Virus record (IMG/VR): IMGVR_UViG_3300010373_000015
Location: 1-44,158 of that record
Source: a virus
DNA length: 44,158 nt
Reading direction: 5' to 3' (one strand)
A program made the translations under genes and the position numbers. The notes under the pieces are model-generated. The model searched no databases. It was not told the DNA's origin and saw nothing but the letters and a program-made list of their open reading frames with translations. Below are positions 9,053-16,593 of the stretch, one piece after another; the stretch's first letter is position 1; the number at the start of each line of letters is the position of its first letter.

Positions 9053-10906
9053 TTACGCACCAACAGGCTGAGAACTGCGGATCTGATTCTGGAGAACAGG
9101 CCTGTCCGCATCTCCGCGGAAGCCTGTAACCATTTCCTGCATGCTCGGTGGTCCTGCGTCTGGCACGGATACCCCGCCCTGGCCCTGAGAGCCATCCTGC
9201 GGGGCGTTCGGGTCTTGGGGTGCACCTGGGGTACCCCCTGCCGCTTGTGCCTGCATCGCAGCCTGCTGTTGAGCAGCCGCTTGAGCGGCTTGCTGCTGCG
9301 CCTGCTCCATAGCTGCGTACGCCTCGGAGACGGCATCCTCGATCGCCATGCCGTTCTCCAGACCCTGAATGGTCTGGACTGCCATCTTGATGATCGGCGT
9401 GGGGTCTTGCCCCTGCGCCGCCATCTGGCCGGATGCCTGGACCAGGGCGAAGACGCCCTGCTTCAGCGCCTCGCGCGAACCTTCGATGTCGGCCCGCTTC
9501 TGCTCCTGAATGGAGTCGATCGGCATGGGCAGGTTCTCACGAGCCGTGGACTTGGAAATCAGTCCAGCGCCCTCCAATTGCAAGATCGCAATGAGGGACT
9601 GCGAGGGCTCCATGCCCATCGAGAAGCCGTAAGTGACGGTGCAGTCGTAACGGTCCCCGATGTCGACCGAGGGAACGTAGTCAAACTCGTAGGACGAGCC
9701 CGAGATCGTCCCGGTGACGCGCTTGGAGACGTTCGGCCACCACTTGACGTCCATCTCAAAGCAGATGGCCGTGGCCTGCTGGAGAGCTTCCCGCAGCACC
9801 ACCTGACCGCCGCGGATCTGGCTGTCGAATGTGCCCAGCAGGGCCGTGACGCCCTTGCCGGTGATGACAGAGGCATTGACCGAGCCAGTACGTGCGTCCG
9901 GGTAGCGCGAGCCGACTCGCAGCTCCTGATCTAGCACCTGTCCTTCGGCGAAGATGGAACTGGGAAGATCAAGGCCAACCTTGTGGATGTCCTTGGCGTT
10001 GTCGGATTGGAGAATGGCGTGCGGGCCAATGGCCAGCTCGTCCATGTCGCTGGGAACAGCGATCGGAGACTGAACAGCGATCGACGCGGCCTCAAGGGCC
10101 AGCGTTGACATGATCGAGCGTGCAACCTGCACCCACACCACGTCGTCGAACTGACCGCGTGGGTGATCGCCCTCTCCGGGGCGCTCGGCAATCCAGACCG
10201 GACAACGGTCCAGCTTGTGCGCGTAAGCGCTCAGGATGAGTCCGTTGCGGTCGGGAAGAATCAGGGAGACGTAAGTCTCGTCAACCCAACGAACCAGCTC
10301 CAGCTCGGTCTCGCCGCCCACCGCGCGACCCGTCTTCGGGTCATTGCGGATGGTGCCGGCGTACTCCGGGAATTGAGCGCACAAATCGTCTACAGATCGA
10401 CGCCATCTGTGTGCGTATACCTTGCACCGACCCCTGCGATCCAGCTCGTAGTACGAGCCTCGCGGGTCTTCCAGATGCATGTAGGGCTTCTGGGCCTTGA
10501 TGTCCGGTTCGACAAAGATCGGGAACCAGCCGTACGTTACGAAGCGGTCGGCTGCGGACTCCATCTGGAGTTCCAGCCGCGAGTGCGTCCAGTAGTCGTC
10601 ACCGACGCGGTTCTTGCGCTCGGAGCGCTTGAGGTCTGCGTCGGACTTCATCTTGCCCGAAGTACAGGCCAGGGCCGGTAGGGGTGCTAGCCCCTCGGCC
10701 ATGTCGTGCGCAACGATGTCAACGAAGTTGGCAATCGGTGAACCGTTGAAGCTGATAGAGAAGTTCAGCTCTTCGGGGAAGAGTTGGCGAATGTTCCCCT
10801 GGCGAACCTCATGGATCAGCTCTGCGTTGCGCTCGCGCTTGGCAAAGCGCATCTTGAGCCGGCCGTAATGCGCAAGCATCTGGGTATTACGCAGCGGGAT
10901 CGTCAC
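9053..10906 (-). CDS. Portal protein
   Basis: The 617-aa product starts at GTG 10906, overlapping the terminase stop (GTGA). Its length, position right after the large terminase, and a mixed alpha/beta body ending in a Gln/Ala- and Gly/Pro-rich tail (from about residue 540) fit a podovirus-type portal. The portal forms the dodecameric DNA gate of the head. The assignment rests mainly on synteny and general composition, since portals have no short diagnostic motif. The low-complexity tail could be a barrel or a disordered extension. Confidence 0.78.
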   Translation of the reverse strand: MTIPLRNTQMLAHYGRLKMRFAKRERNAELIHEVRQGNIRQLFPEELNFSISFNGSPIANFVDIVAHDMAEGLAPLPALACTSGKMKSDADLKRSERKNRVGDDYWTHSRLELQMESAADRFVTYGWFPIFVEPDIKAQKPYMHLEDPRGSYYELDRRGRCKVYAHRWRRSVDDLCAQFPEYAGTIRNDPKTGRAVGGETELELVRWVDETYVSLILPDRNGLILSAYAHKLDRCPVWIAERPGEGDHPRGQFDDVVWVQVARSIMSTLALEAASIAVQSPIAVPSDMDELAIGPHAILQSDNAKDIHKVGLDLPSSIFAEGQVLDQELRVGSRYPDARTGSVNASVITGKGVTALLGTFDSQIRGGQVVLREALQQATAICFEMDVKWWPNVSKRVTGTISGSSYEFDYVPSVDIGDRYDCTVTYGFSMGMEPSQSLIAILQLEGAGLISKSTARENLPMPIDSIQEQKRADIEGSREALKQGVFALVQASGQMAAQGQDPTPIIKMAVQTIQGLENGMAIEDAVSEAYAAMEQAQQQAAQAAAQQQAAMQAQAAGGTPGAPQDPNAPQDGSQGQGGVSVPDAGPPSMQEMVTGFRGDADRPVLQNQIRSSQPVGA

Positions 10907-12774
10907 ACCGCCTCCATTCGCTCTTGCTTTTCACGCCTAAGCTCGGCCAAGTTGATGACCTGCTGTCTTCCTCGCGCCGCAGGAGTCAGGAACGGTGACC
11001 TCATATGGGTTTCCCTGTTCTGTTTGCGCTGAAGTATTTTTGAGAAGGCCAGGTGGGTAAACCACAGCGCCATGACAAGGTCCGTCTTCGTCTTCTGGGC
11101 CATGCCCGAAGGCGACCAGACGGTCAATTGCTGAATAAGGTCGTTGACCCATTGGTTCTGGCGAGTGCTGGGCAGCTCCATGAGCTGACCCGACGTGGCC
11201 TTGCGCCATCCGTTGGGAGTCTGCTTGTCCTCGATGACACAAGAGTCAAAGAGCGGGGCCATCGTCTGGACGCCCCAGTCGTCATCGAACTTGTTCGCCG
11301 TGGTGTAGTGCGGCGTGATCTTGCAGCCGCGCCCACGAATGAACTGCTCAAGTTCGGGGAGCTGGGTGATGAAGCGCTGGACCGCGTTCTTCTCAATGAC
11401 CCACTCGTGGAGGTTGTAGACCTCGGTGTAGTACTTCAGGGTCTTGATGATCTCGCCGGCTGTGGCGTTCTTGTGGTTCCAGCCGTCCAGGACGTAGCGC
11501 TTGAGGGTTTCGCGGTCGATGGCCGCGATGATGATGGCTGAGTTGCCGGATGCGGCAGGGTCGAAGCCACCCACCAGATACATGCCCGCCATGCCGCCTC
11601 GGCGATGGCCGATCCCTTCGGCCGTCATAGGGCCAGGGAAGCGGAGCATGTTCACCGATGCGTTGACGGCCTCGGCGCGAAAGGTCATGTCGTCGTCAAT
11701 GTCAAGCTGCTGGTAGATCAGGTTCCAGCCAGAGTCGCGCCTTCTGCGCGCCAGTGACTTGCCGTTCCACCGCTCAGGCCAGAGGGTTTCCCAGGTCGAG
11801 CTGTCGCCATCGCCGTAGTCCAGAACGGCTGGCTGGCGGAAGTAGGTCCAGATCCGCTCGTCGTCACCGTCGCGCTCATCCAAGAGCGTGCGGTAGATGT
11901 CCATCGGGGCAACGCGCGTGCCTAGCACGAGCAGAAGACCACCGCCGTCCTGGTGGGCCGGCAGGCGGGAGTCGATGTCCCGGTTGATGAGGCGAAGCTG
12001 GTAGTCGGTCTCACGGGCGTTCGTGGCATCTGCCATGTCATCGATGACCACCAGGTCAGCGCGGCGACCGTAGATCTGCCCCCGCAGGCCCATGGCCTGC
12101 ACCGTGGGGTCCTTCTGGATGCCTTCTTCGTTCTTGCCCTTGACGTAGATCCGGTCCGTGCTCCACGAGCCGTCAGGGTCTTTCCAGCCGCCCTCCGGGG
12201 CAAACCGAAGGTGCATGTCCTGGTAGATCGAGGATGTGAGCTTGAGCTTGATCTCGTAGAGGAAGTCCTTGGCCATCTGCGAGCCCTTGGACACGATGAC
12301 CACTCGGATGTCCGGGTTCTTGTGGATCAGCCAAACGATGTAGTTCACCGTGAAGGTGGTGCTCTTGCCGTGCGACGGTGGCACGTTGATGAGCACTCGA
12401 TCAGAGTAGCCGCGCTCGTAGTTCATCGTCTCGTGCATGTCGCGGGGCTCTCGCCCCTCGATCACGTCGAGCATCCGTAGCTGGTGTGGGAAGAGCGGCT
12501 GCTTGAGCCACTCGCGGCAGAAGGTCTCGAAGTCGGGAACCTCGGGGCGACCCTCGGACTTCTCTTCCTCGCGAGCCGTGCGGACGTTATCGACGGACGC
12601 CTTGAAGGCTTCGTCCGTCTTCCTCCAGGAGCGGTAGGTCTCTTCGGTGCGACCCACCACTGACATAGCCTCGGCAACCTTCAGGCCCTCAGCGATGAGC
12701 TGAAGTACCTTCGCCTTGGCCTCTACGACCGGGATGGACTTCTGGCCCGAACCTCTGGAAAGGTTCGTGGCCAT
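10903..12774 (-). CDS. terL: Terminase large subunit with N-terminal HTH domain
   Basis: The 623-aa packaging motor has Walker A VPPSHGKS (residues 131-138) and Walker B LVVIDD (239-244). An RNase H-like nuclease half opens at GGFDPAASG with a metal-binding Asp. Residues about 15-65 form an extra helical domain of the type found in small terminases (AEGLKVAEAMSVVGRTEETY followed by a basic helix). DNA recognition may therefore be fused onto the motor, and no separate small terminase is recognisable nearby. ATG 12774 has GAGAGG upstream. It translocates DNA into the prohead and cuts it; packaging mode cannot be deduced securely. Confidence 0.93.
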   Translation of the reverse strand: MATNLSRGSGQKSIPVVEAKAKVLQLIAEGLKVAEAMSVVGRTEETYRSWRKTDEAFKASVDNVRTAREEEKSEGRPEVPDFETFCREWLKQPLFPHQLRMLDVIEGREPRDMHETMNYERGYSDRVLINVPPSHGKSTTFTVNYIVWLIHKNPDIRVVIVSKGSQMAKDFLYEIKLKLTSSIYQDMHLRFAPEGGWKDPDGSWSTDRIYVKGKNEEGIQKDPTVQAMGLRGQIYGRRADLVVIDDMADATNARETDYQLRLINRDIDSRLPAHQDGGGLLLVLGTRVAPMDIYRTLLDERDGDDERIWTYFRQPAVLDYGDGDSSTWETLWPERWNGKSLARRRRDSGWNLIYQQLDIDDDMTFRAEAVNASVNMLRFPGPMTAEGIGHRRGGMAGMYLVGGFDPAASGNSAIIIAAIDRETLKRYVLDGWNHKNATAGEIIKTLKYYTEVYNLHEWVIEKNAVQRFITQLPELEQFIRGRGCKITPHYTTANKFDDDWGVQTMAPLFDSCVIEDKQTPNGWRKATSGQLMELPSTRQNQWVNDLIQQLTVWSPSGMAQKTKTDLVMALWFTHLAFSKILQRKQNRETHMRSPFLTPAARGRQQVINLAELRREKQERMEAV

Positions 12775-12789
12775 TGGTGCCTCTCGCTA

Positions 12790-12951
12790 TTACTTGCAGT
12801 CGCAGTCGCGGCCGGGATGCAGATGACCGAACAGGCCTGGGAAAAGATCGTGAACCTCGCGGCCTGTCATACGGCCAGCGACCTCAAGCTCAAGTGCTCT
12901 CATGACGACATCGCTGTAGGCCTTGATGGCCGCTTGCTCGACTTCCGTCAC
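12790..12951 (-). CDS. Small protein upstream of terminase (53 aa)
   Basis: A short frame from GTG 12951, with GAAGGG about seven bases upstream, to TAA 12790-12792, ending 15 bp before the terminase start. The product begins MTEVEQAAIKAYSDVVMRAL, is helical and acidic/amphipathic, and ends in a Cys/His-rich tail HLHPGRDCDC. Coding-like codon use and tight placement support it as the first gene of the late operon. It could be a regulatory or small-terminase-like partner, but no family is recognised. Confidence 0.6.
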   Translation of the reverse strand: MTEVEQAAIKAYSDVVMRALELEVAGRMTGREVHDLFPGLFGHLHPGRDCDCK

Positions 12952-13275
12952 GACATGCCCTTCATTTGATCCCTCATGTTGTCGTGTTCACGTTTATTGC
13001 CCACCACCGCAACAAAAACAACCGAGGAGTTTGTGCGCGTGGACTCTCTGGAGCTACCTCGACAGAGCCAACCCACAGCCTCGATGGGCTGTGAGGTCTA
13101 AAAGATTTTCTTCCGCACCAGTACGTTCAGGATTCCGTCAAGTTCGTGAATCCTGAACACTTACGTCCGAAGCACCAAAGCTTCGGACAGTCACTCAGTC
13201 GCCGTGAGGCTACTGACTTAGCGGATGCGACCTGAGTGGGACCGAAGGTCCAACTACTCAGAGAGCATCCTTACT

Positions 13276-13339
13276 GTCGGCTTCTGTCTGCCGCCCGTCT
13301 CGTTCGGCTTTGGGGCCGAACGTCGGCGGCGAAGCCGAC
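13276..13339. repeat. Long three-tier hairpin
   Basis: Outer arms GTCGGCTTC (13276-13284) and GAAGCCGAC (13331-13339) enclose GCCGCC/GGCGGC (13290-13295, 13325-13330) and an inner GTTCGGC/GCCGAAC (13302-13308, 13315-13321) with a six-base loop. All three stems are perfect, so this can form an extended RNA hairpin or cruciform. No U-run follows on either strand, so it is not a simple terminator. Confidence 0.85.
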
Positions 13340-13501
13340 GTACTTAGTTCGGTCGTTCGGGAATGTAACTACATTCCCTCACTCCCTCACCTTATATAGC
13401 GGGTCTGAAAAGCTCATTTATTCCCGATGATCTTGCTGTACTCAGCAAGCTATCAGCGATCATTTGGTAGAAGCCCTGCAAAGAAGCACCTTACCTATTC
13501 T

Positions 13502-13517
13502 TGTGACGTGCGTCACA
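13502..13517. promoter_or_regulatory. CRP/GlxR-consensus palindrome
   Basis: TGTGACGTGCGTCACA is a perfect palindrome except for its two central bases and matches TGTGA-N6-TCACA, the canonical CRP/GlxR-type site. It also fits the GTG-N6-GNCAC form reported for Streptomyces Crp. A host cAMP-receptor-family regulator could bind here. Binding is inferred from the match only. Confidence 0.55.
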
Positions 13518-13528
13518 GTAGGTACTAG

Positions 13529-13543
13529 TCTCACTATGTGAGA
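13529..13543. promoter_or_regulatory. Operator-like palindrome TCTCAC-TAT-GTGAGA
   Basis: A perfect 6-3-6 palindrome 11 bp after the CRP-like site. Size and symmetry suit a dimeric HTH repressor. No cognate regulator is identified. Confidence 0.45.
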
Positions 13544-13561
13544 TAGACAAGCGTATGAATG

Positions 13562-13573
13562 AGAACCCGTTCT
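13562..13573. promoter_or_regulatory. Operator-like palindrome AGAACCCGTTCT (copy 1)
   Basis: A 12-bp palindrome of the form AGAAC-N2-GTTCT. A second copy lies 45 bp away, centre to centre, at 13607-13618, close to four helical turns. The half-site resembles actinobacterial LexA boxes, but LexA uses a four-base spacer, so a phage repressor is more likely. Confidence 0.45.
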
Positions 13574-13606
13574 ACGTACAGATGTTCGAAGAAACAGCAG
13601 GTTTCT

Positions 13607-13618
13607 AGAACAGGTTCT
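13607..13618. promoter_or_regulatory. Operator-like palindrome AGAACAGGTTCT (copy 2)
   Basis: Second AGAAC-N2-GTTCT palindrome, extended to TAGAAC-AG-GTTCTA by one more base pair on each side. It pairs with the site at 13562-13573. A further palindrome, TTCACT-CTGA-AGTGAA, follows at 13624-13639. Confidence 0.45.
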
Positions 13619-14140
13619 ATCCGTTCACTCTGAAGTGAATCCCTACCCGGTAGTACCCCCCACCTGTTTTGCGGTCCATTCACCCCCTCATACCCCACCC
13701 CTTATTGGTCGCTCAGGCGACCTGTTGCGACAACCAGGAGCGCCGGCAGCTCTCCCCCGTACTACCCGTGTCACCAGAAAAATGAGGGTAGGTAGTACAA
13801 GAAATCAGGCCGCGTGACTAACAACCGCGGGTCAAGTCTTCGGCCTCTGGGCAGGAGACGAGACGATCGAGCACCTGGCACGGCTACAAGGCGAGCACTG
13901 CTCACCGCGAGACTGCCGGCAATCCACTTTGAGGCACGTCTCAAGGCATTGCCCACCAATCGAGTAGGCATCGTGTACTTACGCGTGCTTATTGGGAATG
14001 ATTCCCATTAGTAGTGCGATAGCACGCTCGCCATGCATCTACATGCACACGCATACGTTGAGCGTTCATCCATCCATCCGACTGCATCTCTGGCGTGGCT
14101 TATGGTCACAAGTTGGTAACGATGCTTGCTTGTCCTCTTG

Positions 14141-14190
14141 ACTTGGTTGCAAGCCATAGAGCAACTTGGTCACTGCAAGCCACAGACCAA
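14141..14190 (+). promoter_or_regulatory. Direct repeats upstream of the early operon
   Basis: ACTTGGT followed by GCAAGCCATAGAGCAA (14149-14164) is repeated as ACTTGGT plus GCAAGCCACAGACCAA (14175-14190), a 26-bp period. The repeats lie immediately before the first early ORF and are likely regulator binding sites. A TTGACT at 14138-14143 could be a -35 element, but I see no convincing -10 at normal spacing. Confidence 0.45.
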
Positions 14191-14207
14191 GCGAGAGGAT
14201 GCAAGTG

Positions 14208-14276
14208 ATGACCAAAGCAGAGCGGCGTTATGAGGCCTGGCGCGTGGCGCTTGGCCGAAAGAGTGACGAGCGATGA
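14208..14276 (+). CDS. Leader micro-ORF of early operon (22 aa)
   Basis: ATG 14208 follows GAGAGGA by about nine bases, and its TGA overlaps the next ATG (ATGA at 14273-14276). The peptide is basic and helical (MTKAERRYEAWRVALGRKSD plus two residues). The coupling supports translation; it may serve mainly to start translation of the operon. No family is known to me. Confidence 0.5.
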   Translation: MTKAERRYEAWRVALGRKSDER

Positions 14277-14488
14277 GCGACACAACCATTGACGGCTACC
14301 CGTTCGAGACGGGCATGCGCGTCTGGGATTACGACCTCAACGTTGCCATTGTCGGCGAGCCGCAAAAGAACAGTCACCCCGCCGAGCCGACGTGGTACGA
14401 GATGACCAAGCTGGACGGCTCGCGCAGCTCGTCAATGGACGCAAAGCGCATGTGGCGTCGCCACCCAAGCACGGGGCAGCTCGCATGA
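14273..14488 (+). CDS. Small early protein (71 aa)
   Basis: Coupled to neighbours by ATGA overlaps at both ends. The product is a compact beta-rich acidic/basic mix beginning MSDTTIDGYPFETGMRVWDY, with Trp and Tyr residues typical of small SH3-like phage proteins. I recognise no function. As one of the first early genes it may act on the host. Confidence 0.75.
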   Translation: MSDTTIDGYPFETGMRVWDYDLNVAIVGEPQKNSHPAEPTWYEMTKLDGSRSSSMDAKRMWRRHPSTGQLA

Positions 14489-14655
14489 GCGAGAAATTGG
14501 ATGTGTCAACTCTTGCGCGCAAGATGCAGCGAACCGATGACGTGCGTCGCCTGAGCGAGGCGTGCGCACAGATCCCACTGAGTCACGAGGACCGGGTCGG
14601 CCTTCTGCGGGCTATTGAAATTCTTCGGATGCTGCCACTCAGGGATGAATCATGA
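14485..14655 (+). CDS. Small early protein (56 aa)
   Basis: ATG 14485 overlaps the previous stop and the TGA overlaps the next ATG. A start further upstream (14392) is open but would lie inside the preceding gene. The predicted fold is two or three helices (SEKLDVSTLARKMQRTDDVR, then a Leu/Arg-rich helix). It could be a small protein-binding or DNA-binding helical bundle; no family is recognised. Confidence 0.7.
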   Translation: MSEKLDVSTLARKMQRTDDVRRLSEACAQIPLSHEDRVGLLRAIEILRMLPLRDES

Positions 14656-14837
14656 GAGGCCACCACCGCACCAAAGTGCAAAGCGGTCGGAACCCTGCGA
14701 ATGGCCTGCCGAACTACCGGGCCTATTGCGTCAAGGACTGCGGCTGGGTTGGCCAAGTGGAGCAGTCTCGCGTCGGCGCAGAGCGCGACGGCGAGGACCA
14801 CGAAATCACAATGAGCCGCATTGAGGACGCGTCATGA
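14652..14837 (+). CDS. Small early protein with Cys pair (61 aa)
   Basis: Starts and ends in ATGA overlaps. The N-terminus is basic (MRGHHRTKVQSGRNPANGLP). The middle contains YCVKDCGWVG, a CxxxC pair resembling half a zinc ribbon, followed by an acidic tail. Possibly a small nucleic-acid-binding protein; no family is known to me. Confidence 0.7.
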   Translation: MRGHHRTKVQSGRNPANGLPNYRAYCVKDCGWVGQVEQSRVGAERDGEDHEITMSRIEDAS

Positions 14838-14923
14838 CCGCGCTTGTGGCGTTCGTTCTGGCGCTTCCCGGACTGCTCATCATGGCGACGGGCGTCGCAC
14901 TGCTCAAGGTGCGTGCACTGTGA
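14834..14923 (+). CDS. Single-span membrane peptide (29 aa)
   Basis: ATG 14834 overlaps the previous stop and the TGA overlaps the GTG of the amidoligase gene. The peptide (MTALVAFVLALPGLLIMATG and nine more residues) is almost entirely one hydrophobic helix with a basic C-terminus. It would insert in the host membrane with the tail inside. Its position directly before the amidoligase suggests coupled expression. Function unknown. Confidence 0.6.
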   Translation: MTALVAFVLALPGLLIMATGVALLKVRAL

Positions 14924-16593
14924 CCGCCCCGCAGAGTGCTGGGCTCACTTTCGACTTCGGCCTAGGGGTCGTACCAGCCCATCGGCACGTCAACCCTGAC
15001 GGCACTCAAGGCGGTTGGGTTGCCGATACTGCCTACGTTGCGCCAACGGCGTACGTAGGGCCTGACGCGCGGGTCTCCGGCAGCGCGCGTGTCTACGACA
15101 CCGCGCGTGTCTACGACACCGCGCGTGTCTACGACAACGCGTGGGTCTACGACACCGCGCAGGTCTCCGACACCGCGCAGGTCTCCGGCAACGCGTGGGT
15201 CTACGACAACGCGCGTGTCTACGGCAGCGCGCGGGTCTACGGCAGCGCGTGGGGCGCGTGGGTCTCCGGCAGCGCGCGTGTCTACGGCTACGCGCGGGTC
15301 TTCGACACCGCGCGGGTCTTCGGCAGCGCGCGTGTCTACGGCTACGCGCGGGTCTTCGGCAACGCGCAGGTCTACTGCAGCGCGTGGGTCTCCGGCACCG
15401 CGCGGGTCTCCGGCAGCGCGCGTGTCTACGACACCGCGCGTGTCTACGGCTACGCGTGGGTCTACGGCAACGCGCGGGTCTACGGCAGCGCGCAGGTCTA
15501 CGAATCAATAAACACAACTCCCGAAGTGCAATCGATAGACGAGGCTGTCGCGCTACGCACATGTTCGCGGTGCTACGGCAGATTCAACGAAACATCGGAC
15601 AATTTCTCACAGTCTGGCACTCGTTGGAATGCATGGTGCCGCGCATGTATGCGCACTTACGCGCGAGAGCGTCGCGCGGCTACTCCGCGTGTTACGCGGA
15701 CGCCGGCAAACCGCACGTTCGGAGTAGAGATCGAGTTTCATGGCTCACAAGAGACTCTAGCCCGCGCAATGCGCAACGTCGGCCTGACGTGTGAAGTTGA
15801 GAGCTACAACCACACGATCTACCGAAATGGTGAGTGGAAGGTTATCGGCGATGCATCCGTGGCAAACGGCGGCGAGCTTGTCTCGCCGGTACTGCGGGGC
15901 AGGACAGGCTTTGCCGCTATCCGTAAGGCGTGCCAAGCGCTCCGCGCGGCAGGTTGCACCGTAAGCACGGCCACCGGCCTACATGTCCATCACGGCGTCA
16001 GTGACCTGACTGTCTCCGCTTTCAAGCTGTTGGCTCACAACTGGTACGACACGCAAAGCGCTGTCGATCAAATGGTGAGCGCAAGTCGTCGCGGACGCAG
16101 CACCTACACGGGTCCGTTGCGTCGCGATGACCTCGCCAGCCTGGACTGCATCACGTCCATGACTGCCCGCACCGACAATGGCGCGCGTCAGATCACGGAC
16201 TATATGGACCGTTACCGCGCACTCAACTTCAATGCCTTTGCCAAGTACGGCACGGTTGAGGTTCGCCAGCATCAGGGCACTACCAACGCCGACAAGATCG
16301 TCAACTGGATCAAGTTCGGCCAGGCAGCTATCGCTGCGGCAGTTGCCGGCACTGTCTGCGAGGCAACAACAGGCAGCGACTTGCTCGCACAACTGGCAGA
16401 GCAAGGACACCTCGCCGCTGACGTTGCCGAGTTCCTCAACGGTCGAATTGTCGAACTGTCCAGCGCTTACGGCCAGGATTCCGAATCCGTTGAAGAGCCT
16501 GAATCGGATGACGATGAGGACGACGACGAAAGCCTGTGCATGTGCCACGCATGCGTCAACGACCGCGAAGAAGAATATGCGAGCGCGGCATGA
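14920..16593 (+). CDS. Amidoligase fused to hexapeptide beta-helix and zinc ribbon (557 aa)
   Basis: Starts at GTG 14920 in a GTGA overlap. Residues about 33-195 are some 27 tandem hexapeptides of the form V-[YSF]-[GD]-x-A-[RWQ], a left-handed beta-helix, broken once by a three-residue insertion near residue 112. Residues 215-243 form a Cx2C/Cx2C zinc ribbon. Residues about 267-490 match the glutamine-synthetase-like amidoligase family: FGVEIEF (Glu270, Glu272), GDASV...GELVSPVL (Asp311, Glu319), GLHVHHG (His355, His357) and TVEVRQHQGT. A very acidic linker and a Cx(1)C-His tail follow. Such enzymes join carboxyl and amino groups using ATP. The GAT-like gene downstream is the usual partner. 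The substrate is unknown; the beta-helix may position the enzyme on a surface or polymer. Confidence 0.88.
   Translation: MTAPQSAGLTFDFGLGVVPAHRHVNPDGTQGGWVADTAYVAPTAYVGPDARVSGSARVYDTARVYDTARVYDNAWVYDTAQVSDTAQVSGNAWVYDNARVYGSARVYGSAWGAWVSGSARVYGYARVFDTARVFGSARVYGYARVFGNAQVYCSAWVSGTARVSGSARVYDTARVYGYAWVYGNARVYGSAQVYESINTTPEVQSIDEAVALRTCSRCYGRFNETSDNFSQSGTRWNAWCRACMRTYARERRAATPRVTRTPANRTFGVEIEFHGSQETLARAMRNVGLTCEVESYNHTIYRNGEWKVIGDASVANGGELVSPVLRGRTGFAAIRKACQALRAAGCTVSTATGLHVHHGVSDLTVSAFKLLAHNWYDTQSAVDQMVSASRRGRSTYTGPLRRDDLASLDCITSMTARTDNGARQITDYMDRYRALNFNAFAKYGTVEVRQHQGTTNADKIVNWIKFGQAAIAAAVAGTVCEATTGSDLLAQLAEQGHLAADVAEFLNGRIVELSSAYGQDSESVEEPESDDDEDDDESLCMCHACVNDREEEYASAA
14970..15069. repeat. 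100-bp inverted repeat, copy in amidoligase gene
   Basis: These 100 bases are identical, in reverse complement, to 23196-23295 in the second hexapeptide gene. They encode the shared module PAHRHVNPDGTQGGWVADTA and following residues. Both copies run straight into hexapeptide repeats that also share many short identical units. Confidence 0.95.
15070..15505 (+). repeat. Tandem 18-bp hexapeptide-coding repeats
   Basis: An array of 18-bp units close to GCGCGTGTCTACGGCAGC, about 24 copies with variation mostly at defined codons (Tyr/Ser/Phe, Gly/Asp, Ser/Thr/Asn/Tyr, Arg/Trp/Gln). One nine-base insertion lies near 15252. The array is prone to slippage and unequal recombination. Confidence 0.9.

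Larger units (their letters stand above)
12952..14207. promoter_or_regulatory. Dyad-rich non-coding control region (candidate origin/operator region)
   Basis: About 1.26 kb separates the leftward late operon from the rightward early operon and holds no convincing gene. It carries at least a dozen perfect dyads. Hairpins: 13125-13158 (11-bp arms), 13165-13188 (9-bp arms), 13232-13261, 13276-13339 (three nested stems), 13359-13378, 13432-13449 and 13707-13722. Operator-like palindromes: 13502-13517, 13529-13543, 13562-13573, 13607-13618 and 13624-13639. Further dyads are 13929-13944 and 13993-14007, the latter enclosed by 7-bp arms at 13983 and 14021. The octamer GGTAGTAC occurs at 13649 and 13791, and inverted at 13759. 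It likely contains the late promoter and early control sites, and possibly the replication origin. Confidence 0.7.

Noticed and set aside
13562-13618. AGAAC-GTTCT palindromes as LexA SOS boxes
   Set aside because: Actinobacterial LexA boxes have a four-base spacer; these have two.
13814-14011. Open frame of 65 aa from GTG in the non-coding region
   Set aside because: Basic low-quality sequence, weak ribosome site and overlap with several dyads; probably chance.
15070-15505. CRISPR array
   Set aside because: Units are contiguous 18-bp coding repeats without spacers, in frame with the amidoligase.
14990-15562. Long open frames antisense or shifted within the repeat array, rich in Arg/Cys
   Set aside because: Produced by the 18-bp repeats reading open in several frames; no starts with ribosome sites or coding signals.
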